Of a stretch of 63,431 bases of DNA, positions 58,106-63,431 are shown piece by piece. The translations under genes and the position numbers were made by a program. Every line of letters starts with the position of its first letter. The first letter of the stretch is position 1. The notes beneath the pieces were generated by a model, which was given only the letters and a program-made list of their open reading frames with translations, had not been told where the DNA came from and did not search any database. Origin of the DNA: an uncultured Verrucomicrobia subdivision 3 bacterium (GTDB lineage: Bacteria; Verrucomicrobiota; Verrucomicrobiia; Limisphaerales; UBA11358); contig CAIWFB010000050.1 of the NCBI GenBank assembly GCA_903911825.1, forward strand, positions 1-63,431, written 5' to 3'.

Positions 58106-59863
58106 ATGGACAAAGATAAAGTTGCCGAGATTTTGGTGGAGATAGGCGTGCTGTTGGAATTGAAGGGTGAAAATCCGTTCAAGACGCGGGCTTATGCGAA
58201 CGGCGCGCGGACGATTGAGGGTTTGACGGAACCGTTGGCATTGTTGGTGGCGGAAAAGCGGCTGGGCGAAGTCAAAGGTATCGGCGAGGCGCTGGAGCAG
58301 AAAATTACGGAGTTGGTGGAGACGGGGAAATTGAAATATTACGATGATTTGAAGGCGTCGATTCCGCCGGGATTGATTGAGATGTTGGAAATTTCCGGCC
58401 TGGGCCCGAAGAAAATTCAGGCGATGAATAAGCAGTTGGGCGTGGATTCGATTGAGAAATTGGAAGCTGCTTGCACCGCCGGTAAAGTGGCGGAACTCGC
58501 GGGTTTTGGCGAAAAAACGCAGGCGAATATTTTGGAGGGCATCACGCTGAAGCGCACTTATGCGAGTAAACATCGCATCAACGCTGCGTGGCTGGCGGCA
58601 GAGCCGATCCTGGAGAATCTGCGGTCGCAGCCGGATGTGATCCGGTGCAGCACGGCGGGCAGCTTGCGGCGGTTCAAAGAAGTCATCGGCGATATTGATT
58701 TTCTGGCGTCGTCAAAAAATCCGGCGGCGGTGATTGAATTTTTTGTGTCACAACCGGGCATAGTCAAGGTGCTGGCAAAAGGCGAAACTAAGGCGAGTGT
58801 GATTTTGGAAGGCGGTATTCAGGGCGATTTGCGCGTGGTGACGGATGCGGAATTTCCCTTTGCGCTGGCGTATTTCACGGGCAGTAAAGAGCACAACATC
58901 GCGATGCGCCAACGCGCGATTCAGCGTGGCCTGCGGCTAAATGAATATGGCCTATTCAAGTCCAAGGAGGAAACGCGCGACGCCAAACTTTTGGTGGCCT
59001 GCAAAACCGAAGAGGACATTTTTGCGAAACTGGACCTAGCATTTGTGCCACCGGAATTGCGCGAAGATCACGGCGAATTTGCGGCGGGCGAGAAGAATGA
59101 ATTGCCGAAACTCGTGGAATGGTCAGATTTGAAGGGCGCTTTGCACAATCACTCAAACTGGAGCGACGGCAAAAATACGTTGGAAGAAATCGCCGAGTTC
59201 ATGGACGACTTGGGGCTGCAATACTGGGCGATCACGGATCATTCTAAGGCGTCATATCAAGCGAATGGTCTGGATGCCGCGCGTTTGCGGCAGCAAATTC
59301 AAGAAATCGGCGCGTTGAATCGGAAATTTGCGGATGCGGGGCGGGATTTTCGGCTATTGACGGGGAGCGAAGTGGATATTTTGAAGGATAAGTTGGATTT
59401 TGACGATGATGTGCTGGCGGAATTGGACGTGGTGGTAGCGAGTCTACACGTTCCTTCGAGCGACGAATCGGAAAATACCAAGCGCCTCATTCGCGCGGCG
59501 AAAAATCCGCATGTCCATATTTTGGGCCATCTCACGGGGCGCTTACTCTTGGAACGCGAGCCGTATCCCGTGAATGTGCCAGCGGTGATTGATGCCTGCG
59601 CCGCTACGGGCACATGGATTGAACTGAATTGTAATCCTTACCGCATGGATTTGGATTGGCGGCACTGGCCATATGCCAAGAGCCGTGGCGTCAAATGTGT
59701 CATTAATCCCGACGCCCACCGGAATGCGCATGCCGGTTTCCTGCGATTAGGTGCAGGAATCGCTAGAAAGGGTTGGCTGGAAGCCGCCGACATCATCAAT
59801 ACTCTCCCCTTAAAAACACTGGGGTCGCAATTGTGTCGTTCAGGTGACAAATCATCCTCATAA
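58106..59863 (+). CDS. polX: PolX-type DNA polymerase/3'-5' exonuclease
   Basis: 585 residues. Helix-hairpin-helix repeats at about 40-125 (LGEVKGIGEALEQKITELVE, ISGLGPKKIQAMNKQLGV); the nucleotidyltransferase core with CSTAGSLRRFKEVIGDIDFL (Mg-binding Asp pair); and a C-terminal PHP domain from about 335 with LHNHSNWSDGKNTLEEIAEF, ITDHSKASYQANGL and NPDAHRNAHA, which carries the exonuclease/phosphoesterase metal ligands. The domain order and length fit bacterial PolX involved in base-excision or gap repair. The start ATG 58106 is 13 bp behind a 7-bp repeat. The final residues GSQLCRSGDKSSS extend past the conserved fold. A hairpin follows the stop directly. Confidence 0.93.
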   Translation: MDKDKVAEILVEIGVLLELKGENPFKTRAYANGARTIEGLTEPLALLVAEKRLGEVKGIGEALEQKITELVETGKLKYYDDLKASIPPGLIEMLEISGLGPKKIQAMNKQLGVDSIEKLEAACTAGKVAELAGFGEKTQANILEGITLKRTYASKHRINAAWLAAEPILENLRSQPDVIRCSTAGSLRRFKEVIGDIDFLASSKNPAAVIEFFVSQPGIVKVLAKGETKASVILEGGIQGDLRVVTDAEFPFALAYFTGSKEHNIAMRQRAIQRGLRLNEYGLFKSKEETRDAKLLVACKTEEDIFAKLDLAFVPPELREDHGEFAAGEKNELPKLVEWSDLKGALHNHSNWSDGKNTLEEIAEFMDDLGLQYWAITDHSKASYQANGLDAARLRQQIQEIGALNRKFADAGRDFRLLTGSEVDILKDKLDFDDDVLAELDVVVASLHVPSSDESENTKRLIRAAKNPHVHILGHLTGRLLLEREPYPVNVPAVIDACAATGTWIELNCNPYRMDLDWRHWPYAKSRGVKCVINPDAHRNAHAGFLRLGAGIARKGWLEAADIINTLPLKTLGSQLCRSGDKSSS

Positions 59864-59864
59864 A

Positions 59865-59890
59865 CAGATTAAATCCATTGGCTTAATCTG
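59865..59890 (+). terminator. Hairpin behind polX, weak terminator candidate
   Basis: CAGATTAA (59865-59872) pairs perfectly with TTAATCTG (59883-59890) around a 10-nt loop, 1 bp behind the polX stop. The stem is AT-rich and no T-run follows, so it may be an mRNA end structure rather than a strong terminator. Confidence 0.4.
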
Positions 59891-59953
59891 AGCTAAATGT
59901 GAATAAAAAATGGAAAAAAGCTTTGACGGCAAGCTCGCGCGATTGGTAGTTTT

Positions 59954-60019
59954 TTGATTGTAGCAACCGACTGTGCGTACTTTTTTTGAATAGCAAGGAG
60001 AGGCAATGGTCTAATCTCC
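59954..60019 (+). promoter_or_regulatory. Leader of the outer-membrane barrel gene: possible promoter, mini-ORF and hairpin
   Basis: TTGATT (59954-59959) with TACTTT 18 bp later is a weak promoter candidate. Further down, AAGGAGAGGCA precedes ATGGTCTAA, a two-codon ORF with a good ribosome site. GGAGA and TCTCC (60015-60019) can pair around it, leaving seven bases to the real ATG at 60026, which has no other clear ribosome site. Confidence 0.35.
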
Positions 60020-60025
60020 GAAAAC

Positions 60026-61426
60026 ATGAAAAAAATAATTGTGTCTGCTGGGTTGGTGGCGGTGAGTGCCGCCGGAATTCAGAACGTCTTTGCCGACGGT
60101 TCTGACATCATTTCCCCCAAGGCGTGGAGTGTATCAGGCACTTTGCGTGGTTTCTACGACGACAATTATGCCATTGGCACCCAGAAAAAGGGCAGCTTTG
60201 GTTGGGAAGTTTCTCCCAGTGTCTCACTCAATTTACCTTTTCAACAGACTGACATCGGCTTCCGTTACACCTACGGTTTTTATTACTATCAAGACCGTCA
60301 GGATATTGGGGCCAAGGCTTTTGATCAGACGCATCAGGTGGAATTTTGGTTGGATCACGCTTTTAACGAACGCTGGAAAGTTAATGTCACAGACACGTTC
60401 GCGGTTGGTCAGGAGCCTGAACTGCTAAATTCTCAGACCTCCCAGCAGTATCGTGTCGAGGGAAATAACATCGCTAACCATGCGCATATTTCGCTTGATA
60501 CTGAATGGACCCGTCAATTTAGCACCACGCTTCGCTACGGTAATAGCTTTTTTGATTATCAGAACAAAGGTGGCGTAGCGTCAGCAGATCCCGCCGCATT
60601 TGCGACCGGCGCAGGTTTTTCTCCGTCCACACCCGGCTTTAATAGTGGCTTTCTAGGTAATTATTATTCCATCAATGGTGGTCGCGGCGCTAGCTTGGCT
60701 GGCTTATTAAATCGCATAGAGCAGAACGTTGGCTTTGACCTAAACTGGACGCTCCAACCAGAAACGGTTTTATTTCTTGGTTATAATTTTGGTCTGTCAA
60801 CTTACACCGGCAATGAAGATATAGCGGTATTCAATTACTTGGATACAAATTTGGATTCACGTTCTCTCGTTTATCGCAGTGATTCGCGTGATAGCATGTC
60901 CCACTATGGTTATGTAGGTGCCTCCCATCAGTTCACCGCTAATATTAGTGGCACAGCACGCGTAGGTGCATCTTTTACTGATAGCTACAATGACCCGCTG
61001 CAACACAGCACCTCGATCGCTCCTTATGCTGATATGTCCATCAGCTACACTTACATTCCGGGTAGCTATGTTCAACTAGGTGTGACCCATGATTTGAACG
61101 CTACGGATGTGGTGCAGCCGAATGATCAGACCGGTAAAATCACTCAGTATCAGGAGAGCACGGTGATTTATAGCTCCATCAACCATAAGTTTACGCAGGA
61201 CTTGATTGGCACCATCATCGGTCGTTACCAAATCTCCAGTTTTCAGGGTGGAAATAACGACAGCGAATCGGATCAAACTTTTGGGGTCGGGGTCAACCTG
61301 CACTATCAGATCAGCCAGCACTTTTCCACAGAAGTTGGTTATAACTTCGATGATTTGCAATCAAAACTGCAGGGACGCAGCTATCAACGCAACCGTGTTT
61401 ACCTCGGTTTCGGTGCCAATTACTGA
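60026..61426 (+). CDS. Outer-membrane beta-barrel protein of an exopolysaccharide locus
   Basis: 466 residues, signal peptide KKIIVSAGLVAVSAAGIQNV (cleavage near VFA). The mature protein is built of alternating amphipathic strands with Tyr/Phe girdles: SGTLRGFYDDNYAIGTQKKG, IGFRYTYGFYYYQDRQD, HVEFWLDHAFNERW-type repeats, and a final YLGFGANY end. About 20 strands can be counted. It resembles the barrel proteins that precede Wzz/BY-kinase genes in verrucomicrobial EPS clusters and may export polymer or be a surface receptor; family name not certain. A terminator lies between this gene and the kinase, so they are probably expressed from separate or read-through transcripts. Confidence 0.75.
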   Translation: MKKIIVSAGLVAVSAAGIQNVFADGSDIISPKAWSVSGTLRGFYDDNYAIGTQKKGSFGWEVSPSVSLNLPFQQTDIGFRYTYGFYYYQDRQDIGAKAFDQTHQVEFWLDHAFNERWKVNVTDTFAVGQEPELLNSQTSQQYRVEGNNIANHAHISLDTEWTRQFSTTLRYGNSFFDYQNKGGVASADPAAFATGAGFSPSTPGFNSGFLGNYYSINGGRGASLAGLLNRIEQNVGFDLNWTLQPETVLFLGYNFGLSTYTGNEDIAVFNYLDTNLDSRSLVYRSDSRDSMSHYGYVGASHQFTANISGTARVGASFTDSYNDPLQHSTSIAPYADMSISYTYIPGSYVQLGVTHDLNATDVVQPNDQTGKITQYQESTVIYSSINHKFTQDLIGTIIGRYQISSFQGGNNDSESDQTFGVGVNLHYQISQHFSTEVGYNFDDLQSKLQGRSYQRNRVYLGFGANY

Positions 61427-61463
61427 TTTAGTATTTGAAGGCACCATGGTTTGAACACAACGC

Positions 61464-61501
61464 AAGGGAGCCCGGTCTAACGCTGGCTCCCTTATTTTTT
61501 T
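61464..61501 (+). terminator. Rho-independent terminator
   Basis: AAGGGAGCC (61464-61472) pairs with GGCTCCCTT (61485-61493), 12-nt loop, followed by a run of seven T. It ends the outer-membrane barrel gene, only 6 bp before the next ATG. Confidence 0.88.
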
Positions 61502-61506
61502 AAGAT

Positions 61507-63431
61507 ATGGAACAACTGACAAACTCGAATTCAAATCCCGCCCCAGCCCCAGAAGCTCGGTTGCACTTTTTGGATTATTGGCGCGTGATTCGCATTCGTA
61601 AGGCGATCATTATCACCGTCTTTTTGATTACGGCGATCATCGCCACGGCGGTCACCTTCATCCTGCCGGAATCGTTTGCCAGCACTTGCAAGGTTAAGGT
61701 GGAGAGCGACGCCGCTGATATTTCTGGTGGTAGTTTGATGCAGGTCAATCAGGCTGCTTATGAACCCTATTTTATCCAAACCACCTTTGAAATCATCCAA
61801 TCGCAGTTGGTTTTGAGCAATGTTATCGCTCAGTTAAACTTGAATACGGAGTGGGGGAAAAAATACTTCAATGGCGAGACGCTAAAATCAACGGAGACGT
61901 TAGAAATTTTGAAGGGGCGGATGTCGTTGTCGCCAGTGAGAAATACCAAGCTGATCAATATCACGGTTTATAGCGATGATAAAAATGAAGCCGCCGTCTT
62001 GGCTAATACCATCGCCGAAGCCTACAAAACTTATCGCACTCAGTTACGCACCCAAGCGGATAAAAAGGGCTTGGAAATCTTTCAAGATCAATATCTGACT
62101 GAGTCTAATCAGATTGTCCAGGTTCAGGAACATTTAGACACCTTGCGCCGTGATTTGGGGATCCACAACGACAGCGCTACTGGTCCTAGAGAGTCGTTTT
62201 CTGAAGCGCAACTGCAGCGCTATCGCGATAATGTTCTGGAGGGTGAAAAAATCTACAAAGAACAGGCTATGCAATTGGAGCAATTTCGGGCGATTGCGCA
62301 GACCAATAAAATGATGCTGCGCGATGTCTTGCCGACGATCACCTCGGATAGTGCGTTGGGCGGTTTGCTGGATCAATATCATGAAGCAAAACGTAAATAT
62401 GCTTCTCTGATTATTGATTATGCGACGAATAACATCAATGCGACGCGGGTTGAATCGTTGATTCAGGCGTTGGATTCGCAGATTAATGATCGGGTAGCGG
62501 GCATTTTGGTGGCTCTTGATACGCAGGTGAATTCCAAGAAAGCCGCTCTGGATTTATTCATTCAAAAAGTGGAGCAGGCCAAAGCGGATGATCAGTCTGA
62601 AGCCACAAAAAACCAGCCCTACTACGATGAAAAGCGCAAGCTGGAACAGATGTTAGAGCTGCATAAACTCCTTTATTCCAAAATTTCCATGCAGCAAATG
62701 GAGTTGGAAATCCCCAAGACCCAGATGGTTCAAGTCACGGACAAAGCAGAACCTGGCAAAGCTCCGGTCAAACCCAACAAGACGCTTAACATCACGCTTG
62801 GTTTGATTTTCGGTCTGATTATGGGCGTCGGCTTGGCATTCTTCATTGAATACCTCGATACCAGCGTTAAGACCATTGATGACGTGGAACGCACCTTTCA
62901 AGCGCCCGTGCTCGGCGTTATTCCCCAAAACATTGGCTATCTGCTCGAAGACGGTGCCGAAAGTAAACACGCCGAAGCGTATCGGGTGTTGCGAACGAAC
63001 CTGCTCTTCTCGCGTAAAGACGAGAAACTTAACACCATCGTCGTCGTCAGTGCCGGCGCGGGTGAAGGTAAATCGACCACCACGATTAACTTGGCGACGG
63101 TCTTTGCCCAAGCGGGTAACCGCGTGTTGATTGTGGACTCCGATTTGCGCCGTCCGACGTTGCACAAATTATTTAAGGTGACGAACAATCTTGGGTTGAC
63201 CAACTATCTCCTCAAGCAAAACACCGTGCCCGAAGTCGTGCAGACCACGCAGGTGCCGAACTTGGATTTCATGGCCAGCGGTAAATTGCCCAATAGCTCC
63301 ATGGGTATTCTCGGTTCTGCCCAGATGAAGGAAATGATCGCCGAGCTCAAACAGCGCTACGACTTCATCTTCTTTGATTCACCCCCGATTTTGGGCGTGA
63401 GCGATGCCTCCATTCTGGCCAGCGAAGTGGA
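61507..63431 (+). CDS. Wzz/BY-kinase exopolysaccharide co-polymerase (3' end cut by window)
   Basis: Partial: 641 codons from ATG 61507, running off the right edge. The N-terminal Wzz region has TM1 (AIIITVFLITAIIATAVTFI, about 34-53) and a long coiled coil of Gln/Lys/Glu (VRNTKLINITVYSDD-type segments). TM2 is near residues 425-450 (NITLGLIFGLIMGVGLAFFI). The tyrosine-kinase part has Walker A SAGAGEGKSTTTINLATVF (K522), Walker A' LIVDSDLRRP and Walker B FIFFDSPPILGV. The C-terminal Tyr cluster would lie outside the window. These proteins control chain length and export of EPS or capsule. Start ATG 61507 follows the terminator by 6 bp, so its own promoter must overlap that hairpin or expression depends on read-through. 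Confidence 0.92.
   Translation, partial: MEQLTNSNSNPAPAPEARLHFLDYWRVIRIRKAIIITVFLITAIIATAVTFILPESFASTCKVKVESDAADISGGSLMQVNQAAYEPYFIQTTFEIIQSQLVLSNVIAQLNLNTEWGKKYFNGETLKSTETLEILKGRMSLSPVRNTKLINITVYSDDKNEAAVLANTIAEAYKTYRTQLRTQADKKGLEIFQDQYLTESNQIVQVQEHLDTLRRDLGIHNDSATGPRESFSEAQLQRYRDNVLEGEKIYKEQAMQLEQFRAIAQTNKMMLRDVLPTITSDSALGGLLDQYHEAKRKYASLIIDYATNNINATRVESLIQALDSQINDRVAGILVALDTQVNSKKAALDLFIQKVEQAKADDQSEATKNQPYYDEKRKLEQMLELHKLLYSKISMQQMELEIPKTQMVQVTDKAEPGKAPVKPNKTLNITLGLIFGLIMGVGLAFFIEYLDTSVKTIDDVERTFQAPVLGVIPQNIGYLLEDGAESKHAEAYRVLRTNLLFSRKDEKLNTIVVVSAGAGEGKSTTTINLATVFAQAGNRVLIVDSDLRRPTLHKLFKVTNNLGLTNYLLKQNTVPEVVQTTQVPNLDFMASGKLPNSSMGILGSAQMKEMIAELKQRYDFIFFDSPPILGVSDASILASEV

Noticed and set aside
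58040..58573. Upstream extension of the GNAT gene
   Set aside because: It runs antisense into polX, is Arg/Phe/Gln-rich and adds nothing like a GNAT N-terminus; ATG 58039 or 58027 fits the family.

Overview
The window reads as a chromosome segment from an uncultured or free-living member of the Verrucomicrobiota, most like the Pedosphaera/Limisphaerales group (subdivision 3). The reasons are a pseudopilin with the [19 protein letters not shown] start and a C-terminal FADGH motif, an ECF sigma factor fused to a membrane and coiled-coil tail, several secreted beta-helix proteins ending in a WP...TN...FFRL-type module, sugar loci without SusC/SusD, and short-unit palindromic repeats between genes. 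This is inference from gene style; there is no rRNA gene in the window.

Positions 1-11,600 hold a small unknown protein, the ECF sigma factor, a GH78 alpha-L-rhamnosidase and a beta-helix protein (all minus strand). A pseudopilin-like protein and a very large secreted beta-repeat protein follow on the plus strand, ending at a good terminator near 11,600.

Positions 11,702-38,324 form one co-directional run of 17 genes, mostly abutting or overlapping by 4 bp. It looks like a complete pectin/rhamnogalacturonan pathway: four pectate-lyase-like beta-helix enzymes, an (alpha/alpha)6 hydrolase, a beta-helix/DUF6298-like giant, a GH140-like (DUF5060/DUF4038) hydrolase, a GH67-like hydrolase, a GH127 beta-L-arabinofuranosidase, a GH43-like lipoprotein and a DUF3826 protein. 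Two sugar importers (ACS-type and GPH-type MFS) and cytosolic steps (DapA-like aldolase, SDR, Gfo/Idh/MocA, and an exported TIM-barrel isomerase-like protein) complete it. Two convergent genes, a BNR/sialidase-fold lipoprotein and a second GH78 rhamnosidase, meet its end 3 bp away. The picture is extracellular or periplasmic depolymerisation of a rhamnose- and arabinose-decorated pectin, uptake of uronates and glycosides by the two symporters, and catabolism through oxidation and retro-aldol cleavage.

Positions 42,768-48,000 hold a CAU tRNA, a PAS hybrid histidine kinase, an OprB-type porin, and an SPFH-domain protein with a tiny two-helix membrane partner. Positions 48,018-53,105 are a minus-strand housekeeping run (queE, aminotransferase, rsmA, Nudix, clpP, methyltransferase). 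Positions 53,356-59,863 carry a tandem pair of subtilase-like secreted proteins, thiD, a GNAT acetyltransferase and polX. The right end starts an exopolysaccharide locus (outer-membrane barrel, then a Wzz/BY-kinase cut by the window edge).

The most unusual signal is the repeat content. Imperfect palindromes whose arms are made of 8-10 bp units sit directly behind genes. In three cases they supply the last codons and stop of the gene, and in one case they encode most of a signal peptide. Separately, AT-rich 7-bp tandem repeats occur inside four coding sequences and once between genes.
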